A stretch of 64,000 nucleotides of DNA from Manduca sexta. Its lineage: Eukaryota; Arthropoda; Insecta; Lepidoptera; Sphingidae. The stretch covers positions 1,674,001-1,738,000 of the forward strand of contig NC_051132.1 in NCBI RefSeq assembly GCF_014839805.1, read 5' to 3'. The notes beneath the pieces were generated by a model. It was not told where the DNA came from, did no database searches, and saw only the letters and a list, made by a program, of their open reading frames with translations. Shown one piece after another: positions 12,901 through 26,497 of the stretch. The stretch's first letter is position 1. Every line of letters starts with the position of its first letter. Position numbers and translations under genes: made by a program.

Positions 12901-15254
12901 TATAGGAGATATCTACCAACTCGTAACAAGTCCAATGACACGCATTTGTAATTCAAAGTTCTTCATGTTGTATGGACAAACATTTTCCAGAAAAGACCAA
13001 CACTCGATTCACTTGCACAAATAAAATCGATAGCACAATAGAATAAATGCTAACGTACAAAGTTTACAAATCTCCCAATAGCATTCAATTCAAGTCTTAA
13101 AAGATTTTCATTTTATCTCTCGCCATTCTTACATAAATTTGCAGAAACTAGCGCTTGGCTTAGACCGCTAGCCATTGTATAGTAAAAACAGATAATCTAG
13201 ACTCCAGAACCGGAAGTTCATTTAAGATAAGACCTACCTTCGCAGATTTCATTTTGATCTGCTCTTTTCAGTTTTTTCGTCTTAAAACCGTTCTTAGTAT
13301 CTTTTGAATTTGTAACTCATTTAAATTCTTCTGCAATATTAAAATCTTTAAGGTTTGTATTTGGTTTTAATAGTTTCTTTAAACGTTTTCAGTATTATTT
13401 TTATGTTCTCTTTTCTAGAATGTCACGGAAACCGTAAATTATCCGGTTATGTAATGTTTATTATTATTTTGGTCAGGACAAAAATGTAAACAAAGACAAT
13501 TCTTAATGTCTTCAAGATCTCACAATTTCCCAAAAATACAATTGAATAGTTAGTAGGTATTAATGATATACAATTGACTTTATAATTGAAAAGTAAAAGG
13601 TATTAATTATTGCTATTCCCCAATGTAACACAGGTACAAAAAATGTCAAAATAATCACACTGAAACAAAGAAAAATTAAACCAGACCCAACAAAGATCAT
13701 ACAATCAGGCCCGCTGAGGTCTCGACGCAAACTCTTAACAAGTCGGCTCCCAAGGTATTAATACGCGCAGGAAACCTCTCTTCCACCTTATTGCTCTTGT
13801 AATTTCATTGAAGTGCCGGCATGCGGTGGCTATTCCGAGCAGGCAGTTTACTTTTAATAATGTAGATCACGTTTCGTCTCTTATTGTGGAGTCAGATTTA
13901 TCTGATAGAATGGTTGCAGGAGTTTAAAGTCGATCGAGCTGGTATGATTGTTTTTTTTTAAATATGCAGTTGTGTACAAAATAGGGCTCTTCGTTGTCCA
14001 TAATGGTTAAACGTATGGTAAACCACTGCTACTTCACTACCTCTATCCTTTGGTAAGGCAAGCGTGCGTTTATAATAAAATCATCTACAGTACGACGTTA
14101 CCACGCGTATTTTGTTCATTTTTTCTAACCCTACCCCCTATTAACACTACAGCTCTTTACACCGATTTTAAGAGTTTTTCTAATTTTACTTCGTGTAATA
14201 GAAAATTGGTTGTTTCCAGTGAGAGTCAAATATCGACAATAGAAACACCCCAGGTGCAAATACCGACGGTGACTTGCGACCTAGCGTCAGACATATCGAC
14301 CAGTGAAGCGGGAGACACCGCGCCGCCACCACCTGACGAGAGGAAAGACACTCTCAAGGTATAGACAGATATAATTTTGGACTACTGACTACACAGATCT
14401 CTTGCTGACGTCCGTGTATTGTCAAAGCTTTATCAATTTGTGCTTATGATTTTAGTTCTAATTTAATTTAACCGTTGACGATTGTGAAGGCCATATTAGA
14501 ATTGAGATATCTAGTAGATAAACAACGGAAGACTGAAAATTACCTACTATATTGAAAGTATTTAGATCATATCAGAATATTACTTTAAGCGCTATAATTT
14601 AATAAATTACCAGTTTCTCTTAAAATACCATCTTTACTCCTTTTATCAATCCTTAACAAACCTCCTCCCTTCCAGGTGGTGACAGCAGCGCAAGTGACGA
14701 AAAACCCTCTCGCCGCGTGCCCTCTCAGGAGTTCAACCCTCTCCGTCAACGGAGAACTAGCTCTCCAGCAGTCACGGGGCAGAGCGCCCAGCGTCGCCAT
14801 CGACGCGGACATGGTCTCCGAGCTAGAGCCTTCATCCTCAGACTCGGGAGTCGTCAGTCGCTGCGGCGGCGTCAAACCATTAAAACTTAGAATATTCAAG
14901 AAAACAGATAGGAGACAAGAGAAATCTCAACCTAACAAATCAGAATTAGAGCCAGCGTTGCCTAAACAGCACAAACCCCGCGACCCTGAGAGAGAGAAGA
15001 AGAGGCTTGCGAGAAAGAAAGAGAAGCGAGCGACGCTCATCCTAGGGTTAATTATGGGCAGTTTTATAGCGTGCTGGCTGCCTTTCTTCTTCCTTTATAT
15101 CCTCAAGGCGGCGTGTAGGAGATGCGTGATACCCTCCAGCGCTTTCGCGATAGCCTTCTGGCTGGGGTATATGAACTCTGTGCTGAATCCGGTGATCTAC
15201 ACGATCTTCAACAAGGATTTTAGGAGAGCGTTCAGGAGGATACTGTTCAAGTGA
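9915..15254 (+). CDS. Octalpha2R: Alpha2-adrenergic-like octopamine receptor, C-terminal exons (partial)
   Basis: Four exons join in frame: 9915-10064, 11144-11247, 14220-14358 and 14676-15254 (972 nt, 323 residues plus TGA). All borders are AG/GT. The product is the second half of a class A aminergic GPCR. TM5 lies at about residues 7-28 (GYVIYSALGSFYIPSC). A long, charged, Pro/Ser-rich third intracellular loop follows and is built from parts of all four exons. TM6 has the CWxP motif (FIACWLPFFFLYIL), TM7 has NPVIY, and the tail is short (FRRAFRRILFK). The TM5-loop junction (IRIYFAAKARARRGI) and the TM6-TM7 sequence fit the alpha2-adrenergic-like octopamine receptors of insects better than tyramine or beta-type octopamine receptors. 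This is my recollection of the families, not a search. Such receptors sit in the plasma membrane and are usually G-protein coupled. TM1-TM4, including the amine-binding Asp of TM3, are not seen. Confidence 0.75.
11273..11611. mobile_element. hAT-type MITE in receptor intron
   Basis: Non-coding element of 339 bp. The left end is CATTAATTCCCAAAG and the right end, read inward, is CAGAGGTGCC. The flanking octamers AGCTAAAC and ATCTAAAG agree at 6 of 8 positions, as expected of an old 8-bp hAT target duplication. Its body matches the element at 39559-39871 (shared CACAATTCGTAAGC, TTGGCTTGACTTCA and AGATAATATT). It starts 25 bp after the splice donor at 11248. Confidence 0.7.
11671..11901 (-). repeat. 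Dispersed repeat family D
   Basis: Minus-strand copy: a TCTGGGTAGATACCACCG-type end lies near 11700, and the CAAGCTCGTCTCGTCATTC start lies at 11881-11900. It is immediately downstream of the hAT MITE in the same receptor intron. Confidence 0.75.
12191..12508 (-). repeat. tRNA-derived SINE, family A
   Basis: Minus-strand copy in the large third intron seen of the receptor gene. Relative to its sisters it lacks about 20 bp around 12348 and has a small insertion near 12275. Confidence 0.8.
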
Positions 15255-18200
15255 TGTTTGGCCTACGTGTGTTGTTACCGTTGCGTCGCCAACAGGATCC
15301 TGGTGGCACAGCAGCGGGCAACACCGGCTCTTTATAATGTGCGTTAATCATTCATTCATAGACTCTGGTGGTTCGGGTTACAGTGATACAGTGCGGTTGG
15401 TCGGTTTCCAGAATATTCTTATCTCTTATTGACCAATGATTCAACAAAAATTATACTTAAAAAATAGTTTTTTCTAAATGAAGTTAATCTTGGAACTCTT
15501 GAAGTCTTGTGTCTTTATGCTCATAAAAAAATGTTGTAACCAATATTTTGAAAATCGATTGAACAGAACGATGAAACAGTAGTGTTAAACTTTCAATGCA
15601 ATAATTAATAATCCCACAGTATTAACTTGCTTATTGATATTTTAGGCTTATTATGAAGGTCACTTCGTGTTTAACATTTTTTTATTGAAACAATTGATAC
15701 GTTGTAGTGTGTACGTGTAAGTGGCAACTTAACGTATGCCAAAAAAGAGTCAGGGTTACTTAATCTTATATAACATTTAGCTAAAAGCTATGTTTGCATC
15801 TCAAGGCGCGCAATAGTAAAGGGATATAGACTACTAGGTACCTTTCTTCTTATTTCTTCTCTGGTGCTAATAATTGTTTTTTTTTTTTGTAGCTTTAAAA
15901 CGTGGAGTGATCTTGAACTAGTATTATTTGCAAATAAAATGGAATTGTAAAAAATATAAATATTTTCCTTTTTTTGTAGACTTTTTGATATTTGTAGCGA
16001 AAATTAGTAAATATAGTATATAGTACTATTAATTGAAACGGAGAGAATGGAAAAAATAAAAGCGGATTTAAGAAAGTTAATAAACAATTTTCTTTTTTTT
16101 TTAAATCTTAACAAAAAATTTGGTATACTTGCAGTGACCAAAACAGGTTATATACCTGTACATTTTATGTCTTTCAACAGTTAAAACATTATTTGGTCTT
16201 ATTTAGAAAAAAAAACGAATGCGTGGTTCTCAATGTTTTTTCCTTTTTTTTTTAATTTCCACAAATTGATGATATTTTCATTAGCTCTGTCATTGATCAT
16301 AAAGTCTGTTTATTATGAACATAAAAAAAACTTTAAAAGATAATAAGTAAATTTTCCGCTAATCTCCGTTTCAATGAATAATTAAATCAAAACTGCAAAA
16401 CACTAAAGGATTTGAAAATTGTAATACTTATGAATAAAATTCCTCAGACAACTGTACAATATAGAGAAGGAATTAATATTTGATATTTTCTTGGTTAGCT
16501 TCTAGTATTTTTGGAATATCATAAAATTGCTAGAGTTTTTTGAATATGATTCTGTAAGAGCAACAATATTTGACGCAGATAAAAATGTTCCGAAATAAAA
16601 GGGTATAAGGTGTTACTTGCAGTGTATCCATTGTCTAAATTGTTGATGGTAGTGATTAAATTCTCTTAATAAAGATAAAAAAATATATATGAAACACTGC
16701 CAAATATGATCATAATATAGGTTCAGCTAAAACGTAAGAGCTTACAATTCCTATAAAACTAGACTAAATATATTTAAAGGATAACGTCACTATTGTTGCT
16801 CTTTGCAAAATATGTAAATATTACCCTTGCATTAATACTCATACGCTTAAATACGTACAAAGTATGCATATTGAAAACATTTCTTATAATTATCTAAATC
16901 AATTAATATAACTCCTATTCAACTACATAAAATGTCTACTTCAAAAGTTAATTTTAACAATGTTTTTGCAAAAATCAATTTTGAAAAAAATTTATAAAAT
17001 AATCAATCATAGAAGAGCCTTTCTCTTCTGTCAAAAATATTTTTTTAAGCTATTTCAATAAAACACATATTAAAACAATATTAAATTCGTATCGACATCA
17101 GTTTTTTCGTAGAATTAATAAACGCACGGCTTTCATTTCAAAACTTTTGATTGATTTTTTGCAAAAACATGAAAAGTCACGTTTCATATAAACTCATTCA
17201 TTAAATAATCATTGTAAAGATACGGTGTTATACCTATGTAGGGCAGAACTTGTTGTGAATGAAATTCCTAATACCGGTATAATTTAATAATATTTTAAAT
17301 CAATCGCAAAATATTGGTTTATCTGAAGTTATTGCATATACCCGATTTTTAACCGGAAAATAAATTCCGGTATTTTTTAATTTGAAATGAATAGTAAAAA
17401 AAAAATATTCTATTTTATTCACAACACGTTCAATGTCTGTAGAATAATATTATATTAAATAAATTATTGACTGCGCCTCTGTGCCTATCGAACGAGCACT
17501 CAACAACATTACAATGCACTTAATTTATAAAAATGTAAATATACTTTAAAATGTTTTCTTTAAATTTTTAATAGCGAATACTAGTTTGGTGTAGTGATTT
17601 GTTTAAGCGCTGGACGCTTTTGTATAATTTGAATATATGTAAATATTGTACTTAGAACTAGTGTATAGTAGGTTAATACATTTTAAATTACAACCAAAAA
17701 GGATAACACCAAAATACTTCCTGTAAATTTTTTCTAATCTTATGATGTAAAATTTTATTCGATAAAATTTTATCCACATATAGTATTTGTATACGTGATC
17801 GTTAATTTTAGATATTGTATAAAGTTCCTTCGATAATATATAGTCTTCTACGATATAATAAAATGTACTGAATATTTCTTTTTTTTTGCATATACTACAT
17901 ATATTTAAAACTTAATTTTCCCTGTTCTCGCCATACTATTCTAAAATACTCAATATATATTTTTTTTATAATTATGTTTCATCTGCAATAGTGCATATAC
18001 TGTTTCTCTGTAAAAACTTATGATTAGATTTTAAAGTTATTTTAAATGTTCTCAACTGTACCTACGACTGATGATAGTTTTTAAATCTTTTTCCAAAATT
18101 GTAAATAAATTTCTGAATTTACGCAAAAATATATTGTATACTTATAAAATTGAACAACAACGACAATTTAATTCTAAATCGACGTAACTAGATTCTTGGA

Positions 18201-19200
18201 TTAGTTGATAGGTTACATCGTATAAGCTAGTTGTTATTCGATAATAATTGCAACACCATTGACGTAATTATAGCGTAAGTATTGTACTGAAGTCAAGCAA
18301 TAGAAAACTTAGAGATTATTTTTTTTTCGTGTTTTTCTCTGAAAAACCTCTCTCATATAGTCTTCCAACGTGTGCGTGGTTGATTTTGTTTTGATGTAAG
18401 TAATGCGGAGTAACGAACCTTTTTTGAATCTAGAACTCCATAATCAAGCACTGAGCCCTGGCTGGTTGTGGGGTTTTATTTTATAGAAAAAATCGATTCA
18501 AAATCGATTTTTCTAGAATCGATCGTGCGATATTTTACTGTTAGTAAAATTTGTGCGAATGATAAAATTGTTAACATTATGAAACTAATGGCTGTCTTGC
18601 GACGTTCCAAGTGATAGAGGAATGCAGTATTAAAAACAATTTGAAATATCTAAAGTTGAATAACAGGAATACCTTTGTAAATATAATGTTTTGAAGTTCG
18701 AATCGTTTTCTAATAACCTCTCAAGTCAGCCAATGTGCAATAATTTATTTTATCTAGTTGAAAATGAGTATTAAATACATAAAATGTCTAAAGTTACGTT
18801 GTTTCCAAATGTTTATGTTGTACATCCTACCAAAGTGTATAAATACCATTCTTCTTTAGTGAAAAAAAATATTTAGAACATTTTTTAAATCTAAATTAAT
18901 GACTACGGCGTTTGATTCTTGAAGCTAGCATGATTAACATTTTTTGTCGCCTCCAGAATCGAACCTCGTATAGGCTAATTCTGTACTATATAACAAAAAC
19001 CTTGTTCAATAAATATTGTTCTAAAATTGATATTTACATATACTTATAGATTCTGTAACCAATATAATATATATGATAGCTAATGTGTTGAATAATTTAA
19101 TTTAATATATATAAATATACGTTACGTTTTTATTGTACTTTGTATAAATTATAGCTATAATCGATTGATTATACGATAATTAAATTCTTATCAAACTCAA
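15255..19200 (+). other. Probable long 3'UTR or 3' flank of the receptor gene
   Basis: An AT-rich stretch of about 3.9 kb with no ORF of note and none of the SINE, MITE or LINE families that litter the rest of the window. Long AT-rich 3'UTRs are common for insect neuromodulator receptors, so part or all of it may be transcribed. That is inference. Confidence 0.35.
15933..15938 (+). terminator. Possible proximal poly(A) signal of the receptor gene
   Basis: AATAAA about 680 nt after the receptor stop codon. Several further AATAAA hexamers follow in this AT-rich sequence (for example near 16056 and 16435), so which one is used cannot be decided from sequence. Confidence 0.35.
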
Positions 19201-19283
19201 AATGTAAATGAAAAAAATACGAAATACCGAATATACAAATTTTAATCTTTACGAGATGTTTTATTTTTCTATTCATTTTTTTC

Positions 19284-19490
19284 CACTGCACCTGATGGTA
19301 AGTGGAGTGGGGTCCAATAGAATGATTATCCCTCGTCAGTCGACACAATTATGCCGGCCTGTTGGAACCGGATACACACTGGCTGATCCCGAAACGCAAC
19401 ACACTTATATGAGTCAATATGGCGGGTTTTAACACCTTGTGCACGGTGGTCGCTATCCGGGCGGATATAAACTATATCCTACCACCAGCA
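19284..19490 (+). repeat. Dispersed repeat family C (full copy)
   Basis: It begins CACTGCACCTGATGGTAAG, contains the GCCGGCCTGTTGGAACCGG core and ends at ATATCCTACCACCAGC. This is the clearest copy of the family in the window. Confidence 0.8.
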
Positions 19491-19720
19491 AATTATTAAT
19501 TATCTTCCTATTCAAAATGTTATAGGTAAGTAGTTTCTTAAACCTTCATTGATTTATGTACGCAACTGGACAGCAAGTCTGTGACCAGCCATAATCGCTT
19601 GTCGACACACAGAAAGATAGGCCCAATATATTATTTATTTAAAGCTTTCGTGAATATTTTATCTGTAACATAAAAATAACATACGATAAAGATTATCAAA
19701 TTAACATATTTTGTCTGATC

Positions 19721-20130
19721 ATACGCGGTAAGATTTTCGCTCTGAGGTATCAGGTTTGAATCCCGGGTCAGGCAGTGGTATTAGGTTTTTCTTAGTATCA
19801 GCTGGGGTCTAGAATTTGTACCCGATATGGTAATAGGCTCGCCTCCATCAAATTTTGGGATAGAACAGACATGGTGAAATGTAGCTGCCCTAGTTTCGAC
19901 TCTGCCTACGCCTCCGGGAATAAAAGGTCAAGGGGTGATGCCTGTGAGAACCCGAGATCTCTAATTTCAAGGCCGACATTAATTCATAAATTCTATTTAT
20001 CCATCATTGCTATTATCAATGAAAGCTTACTTGGCCTCTAAATAGGAAGATTCGATTCCCAGCTCGGGCAAAATATTTCGACGATGCACTTGTTACATCT
20101 CTGTCTAACCCTCAGAGGATAAAAGTCGTG
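19721..20130 (+). repeat. Composite SINE: family B plus a second tRNA-like module
   Basis: Positions 19721-19945 are a family B SINE (box B-like GGTTTGAATCC near 19762). They are followed, after about 100 bp, by TTACTTGGCCTCTAAATAGG and then GATTCGATTCCC, which looks like a second tRNA-like box A/box B pair. The same two-part arrangement recurs at 22641-23066. Confidence 0.65.
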
Positions 20131-20612
20131 AACTTGCGAGATACACAATTGAACTTAATTTACACATTGTAACAACTAACAATATAAGACAAGTTTACAT
20201 TCAAGTTAAGGGTAGTTAGGAATTAGTTAGGAAGTGCTGACTGAGACACACGGGTGCGGCGTTCGGGCAACAATAAACCGCTAACATATTTTACACTTGA
20301 ATATATAATTGGATATTTCGTGGCAAATAATCATTAGCTGTCATAATTAAATGAGAGACACAATGAGACGATCAAATGGCTCTGATGCTAAACGCCACGC
20401 TTGTAAGTAATAGTACAGAACTTTGAGTTATAAAGCACTACACGACCGTAACAAAAATGATCGCTTACCCAGTATAGTATCTGGCCTATTTTACGCTCGG
20501 TGTGAGCTTCTATAACTGCGTAAATGTATGACCAATTTCGCTCTGGTCTGATCATTTCTGCATCTCTCTGGGGTACACTAGTAATAATAAAAGTAGTAAT
20601 ACCTTTTTAATG

Positions 20613-20896
20613 CTTTGAATGACGAGACGAGCGTGCCGTTAGTCTGATGGTAAGCGATACGACCGCCCATAAACAGTAGAAACACCATCCAATACCTTGA
20701 ATTACAAAGTATTGTTTGGTATTCCACTGCGCTCGCCATCCTAAGACATGAGATGTTAAGTCTTATGTCCAGTAATTACACTGGTTACAATGACAAACCA
20801 GAACACAACAGTGACTACACACTTGGCGGCAGAAATAGACATTGTGGTGGTACCTACCCAGGCGGACTCTCACATATGAGAGACCTACCACCAGTG
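20613..20896 (+). repeat. Dispersed repeat family D (full copy)
   Basis: It begins TGAATGACGAGACGAGCGTG and ends GAGAGACCTACCACCAGTG. The sequence is closely matched by 36952-37239 in a TAB1 intron. Confidence 0.8.
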
Positions 20897-21715
20897 AAAT
20901 AATGCACAGTCAAAATAAGTTACCATGTAGGAAGCAGAAGTAATTAATGTTCTAGCTAGTTAAACTTGTGGCCCGTGTATGCCCCTCGGGGGAAATGCGG
21001 CGTCTTCCACCTATCCGATTGAGGATTTTAAATTTATGTTTATCCCACAATAATAAAGTTTTGCCGTTAAGGGACTCGGGCATAGATTAGCGAGAATATA
21101 GGAAGAAACATGGTATCTCGTGCACTGAAATTATAAAATAACAAAAACAAAGATGGTGGGCCTCATTAGGAACCGAACTTGCTTCAGTCGCACTACTTTA
21201 CATTATTATAAAAGGTTCTTCGTAATATGGATGCAGGGGTTATCTCTGAAACTGCTTATGCATTTTTTTTTCTCGTAGTAAGCCCCATTATATCTGCATT
21301 CTATAACTTACTTAATCCCAAGAGCAGACCAGATCGCGGACAGAACTTCAGACAAAGGCTAATGGAAAATAACTCAATAACTTTACAAATAGCCATCTTT
21401 ACAATATTTAAATTGTAAAAAAAAACCACAACTATTATTTATTTATTTGTAATCAGGTACGCCAACAGCACTACATATTACAAAATTCAAAGCAATAAAA
21501 TATTACCTACGTTACCTATCGATGACAAAGGGACCATATAATCCGATTCCTACCGGCTTCCGTTTATGTAGAATATATTATCATTAGAACGAAAATTATA
21601 TACTTAGCATTAGAATTTACAGACCACATTAATGCATAATAGTACCTATATATTACATCGAGTTCCCTTTTGGACAATTTCACCTTTTGCCACTGCTACC
21701 TATTACCTATTACCT

Positions 21716-22018
21716 ATACTGCCGAGACGAATGTCCACAGCTTCAAAATCCATATCCAATCCATATACCTTTGACTTTTCTAAAAATGATGTGTGTATTC
21801 TTTGTGAGTTAGCGTTTGCTTCAACGGTGAATGAAAACATCGCGATGAAACCTGCATAATTGAGAAATTTTTCCATAGCAATTTTTGAGGGTGTGTGAAA
21901 TCTACCAATCCGCACTAGGCCAGCGTGGTTGACTAAGGTCTAATCCCTCTCAGTAGTGGAGGAGGCCCGTGCCCAGCAGTGGGACAGTACTATAATACAG
22001 GGCTGATATTATTATTAC
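21716..22018 (+). repeat. tRNA-derived SINE, family A (head truncated)
   Basis: Plus-strand copy starting within the tRNA-like part (CTGCCGAGACGAATGTCC) and ending at GGGCTGATATTATTATTA. Box A is missing. Confidence 0.75.
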
Positions 22019-22640
22019 GTATACATATCAACTGACAGGCGGCTCTGCAAAACCGAAATGTTACTCTCTGTTAGGGGTTGGGTATAGATTAGTCCACTCT
22101 GTAAGGTACAGATTAGATCTTCGTTAACTACGCCCACCGGAGTGTGCCTGTCTAAATTGCCACCTAATTCATTTAGCGTTTACTAATTCCAGACCTTTTC
22201 GCAATCAAGATACATTTTAATGTGTTGGTTTCTAGCTTTCATACTAAATCCTTTCTGGGATAAAATTTAGGATAGGAAACGTCCCCTTGAAACTGTCTCG
22301 CTTTGATTAGACTGATAAGACAAACACATTTAACTTGATTTTAGTGTTGTGTTGTTTCAGTTTGAATTTAGTAATATACGAAATGTGAGCACAGAAAAGT
22401 CTACTAAAAATCAAAAACAAATTAATCGTAAATGTACGTTTTTCTTGAACTTAGATTTCTATTGTACTAATAAAAACTTCAAAGAATAATTATTACGGTT
22501 AAGGAATAAATAATCTGCTCTTTATCAAATTGTGCATTGTACTTAATTGCCGATAGTAAATTTGTTTTGAAAAGATTAGGGCTTTAGTTTTTTTAACTAC
22601 TTTGTAATCAGTCGATACTTAAAATGAAGGAATGAACTGC

Positions 22641-23066
22641 GAAGGGGTAGTCGTATTACGGTACGACTGCAGTGAGGTCTCCGGGTCGATCCCCTGGTTG
22701 GGCAGTGGTATTGAGTTTTTCTACTCAGTACCCTGAATTTGAAATTTGTGCCCGAGATGGCGATAGATTCGCCTCCTATCACATCATGGGCCAGAACACC
22801 CTTCACAAAAATTGGTGTCCTAATTGCACCTCTGCCTAACCTTTCGGGAGTAAAAGGCTAAGGGTTGATGTGTGTGAGAACCAAAACCTATCGTTTCATG
22901 ATCAACATTCATACATAAATTCTACTTCCCCAGGTATACATCGCCATTATTGGTCTAATGAGAGCTTACTTGGCCTCTAAACACGGAGATTCCATTCCCA
23001 GCTCGGGCAAGGTAGTTTGACGATGCTTAGATACACTTATTATATCTCTGTCTAACATTTCAGAGA
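22641..23066 (+). repeat. Composite SINE: family B plus a second tRNA-like module
   Basis: Second copy of the composite at 19721. A family B unit (about 22641-22890) is followed by a segment with TTACTTGGCCTCTAAACACGG and GATTCCATTCCCAGCTCGGG. Both copies keep the same order and spacing, so the extra module belongs to the element and is not a chance neighbour. Confidence 0.65.
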
Positions 23067-26000
23067 TTTATTAATAAGATCTATGTTTGAAACACACCGT
23101 TTTTGAACACGCAATGCAATATGGATGCTGTATACACCTTTTTACTAAAATATTATATCTTGAATTGCAATATATTTACAAACCGCATAAACTCTAAAAC
23201 AATGTCAGTAATACCCTTAAACATTAATCCAATTCCGTAAATCAATTAGTCCATCCGAATAATCCAAGAATTATGAACTGTTTCGTCCACTCGCCACGTA
23301 CAAACTGAATTTAAAACTTCGCGGCGGTCTGTTTGCCGACTTTGTATTTTGTTTGTCGTTGTTTGTATTTGAGTTGCTTCGGATTATTGGGATCTGATTA
23401 AAAAATTACACGATTCAATGTTTAGTGAGTAGGTTTATGTCTAGAATAGTGCAATGATTATATTTACATTCAATATTTATTGTCAGCGCAGTGCAGTTCC
23501 TAGCTTTAGAGTAATAATTATTATAGTAAGAAAAATGCATGTGTTACATAATTAATAAAAACAGAATAATATATCAGACCTTTATTACGGAAGTAAATAG
23601 ACTATTTCAAGTCCTCTTCATCTGTCGCGCAACAACCCACCAGGCTCGGGCAAATCACCGGCAGACAAGATATAAATGGACTCAAAAGAAACGGACACAC
23701 CGCTGCACACAACGGGAAACAGCAACACATTTGAAACTAAGCATGATTTATTATTCACATAACCATTTATTCAAACTAAGCTCGCTTATGTATCTAGCTT
23801 AGTTTTTGTTACGTGTTCCAGTGTGCTTAATCTTTGTTACTTTTATTATCTTTGGTCGTTTTCGTCCGCTACAATGCTGTTCATGCAACAGTCGAAGCAC
23901 GGTATACACGAGACGAAAGGACTCACAATTAAAGGCAAAATGTACACAAGAAGGCACATTTGATTTTCTGTTTCTTCTATATTGTTGAACGTTCAGTTAA
24001 CTATTGTTTTTCCCTTTTTATAATTCCTTTTCTGTTATGTAATTATTGAAGCACCTTTTATGGGTATTTTTGCTGTGAACAAAAATAAGATCAGTTTCAA
24101 GTTTATGTCAACAACTTTTGACTCGTAGAAACATGTTTCCAGAAGTGGGACATTTTGATAGGACTTCTAATATAATTTCATATACCAAAGAATACTATAA
24201 ACAACTGAGCATTAGTGGTATAATAATGGATTCTTTTAACAACACTAATCTCAGTTAAATACCTTAATCAATAAGATCGAATTCACTAGATTTAGCTTGC
24301 CACCCTAAACACCAGCCTGGTATTAATGGCAAACAGGAAGGGCACAGAGGTACGCACAGGATCCAGGGACAAACTATGAACAGCGGAAGCCAGCAAATCC
24401 AACCACAAAACGGAAATATACAAAGGCACATGGAAACTAGAATTTGGAAATTATTGAAAGAAGTCTGTTTTGATAGTATTTGGCAATTTGTCAAATCAGT
24501 TTCCGAAGAAGTTTTATTGACGAATATAGATGATAGACCGTAAAGGATTATAGCATGATTATAGGTATCATAATGAGTTATAAAATGTTCGTTTGATTAT
24601 CTAACTACTATACCAGCTATATAATTTGTTTCTTGTGCCGGGATCAGCAAATGTACTTCCAAGAACACAAGACAGAATCAAACATTCCAAGAGAAATGTC
24701 TTCATTTAATCCCCTCACAATACATTAGAACAACGCGCGCCCAAAACTGCAATTAAAAAATAAACGAAGCACAATGTTACCAAAACAACTAGCCAAAAAC
24801 ACTTTAAACTCCAGAATCAAGAGGCACACCTGGCCGCTGCCCAAATCCGCACCGGCGCGGCGGTAACTTTTAATTTTTTCATCGCCCAATCTCGAACTTT
24901 TCACATTGAACGCCTAAGTGTAAATTTTAAAATGTTATAAAAGTTGGGTCATAAAATAGAGCTGTGGGTTGATAGGACGATAGTTCTGTGGACAAGTATG
25001 ATAAGTTTATGGCTTTATGGACCATAAAATTTTGAGAATAAGGGACGGTACGTGGGCCGTAAGTTATTGTTGCGATAGGTGAGGAAATGTTTATTTTCTT
25101 GTAATAACGACCTATGGGATATAAATGAATGAAAACCTATTATCATTTTGCGGTGAGTTAGGTAGAAATCAAGAGGGTGGCAGAAGGTGGCAATTACTGT
25201 CTTGCTCTCGGAGTTTTATAATTTTTCAATGGGATTTTTTTGCACTAAGTAAATGTCCTGGTTTCAAAATCTTCACATTATTTAGTACTTTCACTCTCTG
25301 CAACTGTGGTCATCTCCAGCTGCGAATTATGTAATCACACTTACTAACTTATATTTTTACCATGGGAGGCGAAAGGGTAATGTGTTAACTCCTTATCGAT
25401 GTATCCATACTATGTTCCACTCTAGCATAACTTCCACTGAACCGATTTTGACAAATGTGTCTATTGGTTCATGTTTATTCTGTGATGACTATAGGTTATA
25501 CATTATTATTTATAAATTACCTATCCGCTAGTTACTTGCTAGTATTTCGAGAAAAAGCCACGATCGCGCCTCAAGCAAATAGAAAACACAAGTTCCGCAT
25601 GACACATGATGCATTTTCCATTACCAGGTTCCCATACAAGTTCGCCAATCTCTGCAAATCGCTATCGCATTGAATAGTTTAAAGGCGCGCGTCTCACTGA
25701 CATGTCTGACTGGCGATTGTTATCTCACATGCGAGTTGCGACTGCTTTACAATTATCTTTGTGATCGTATTAAGGTGTTGTAAAAAATGTTTATTCAGTT
25801 ATTGTGGGTGTGATGCGAAATGTAATTTTAATGATAAATGCAGCAGGAACCTGGTGAAGACTGCTTTATATGTTGTTGTGCGTGGGAGGAAGCAGGAATT
25901 TTATTTTATTATAGGGATTAACTTGGATGCAATGCAAACTCCATATTGACCAGCGAGGAAGAAGACTATTTTTTCACTCCACAGACTACATATACATATA

Positions 26001-26186
26001 ATTGACAGTTAACATTTGGACTTAATACAGATTATGTTACAAAGACTACTTATAACTTATAAGGGATACGTCTGGACATCTTTAGGGGAAACAGTGTTCG
26101 TGTAGTTGATAATGATAATGATCCACATGATAGTAAGCGCTACATATTACAAACTAGATTTTTATTATACAGCACAGCAAAATAGC

Positions 26187-26497
26187 TTCACTGCACCTGA
26201 TGATAAGTGAAAAGATGACTAAAAATATGTCGACAAGCAAGATATAACATCATCAAACATCCCCTGACGGTTGGCACAGTTATGCCCTTTAAAGTTTACA
26301 GGCACGCCAAAGTGCACTGCACTTGATGGTAACCGAAGTGGAGTTCAGATAATGTTGACTGACAAAAGATGATTGCCTCTCGCAAGTCAAATGCAATATA
26401 TACACAGGCTGATCACGGATCTTGGAACACTTACTTGGGCCAGCATGGCGGGTTTTACACCTTGTGAACTGTGGTCGTTATTAGGGCGGATACAAAT
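26187..26497 (+). repeat. Dispersed repeat family C (composite or rearranged)
   Basis: A diverged copy runs from GTGCACTGCACTTGATGG (26313) to a GGGCGGATACAAA end. It is preceded by a second short start of the same family at 26187-26213 (TTCACTGCACCTGATGATAAG). Confidence 0.65.
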
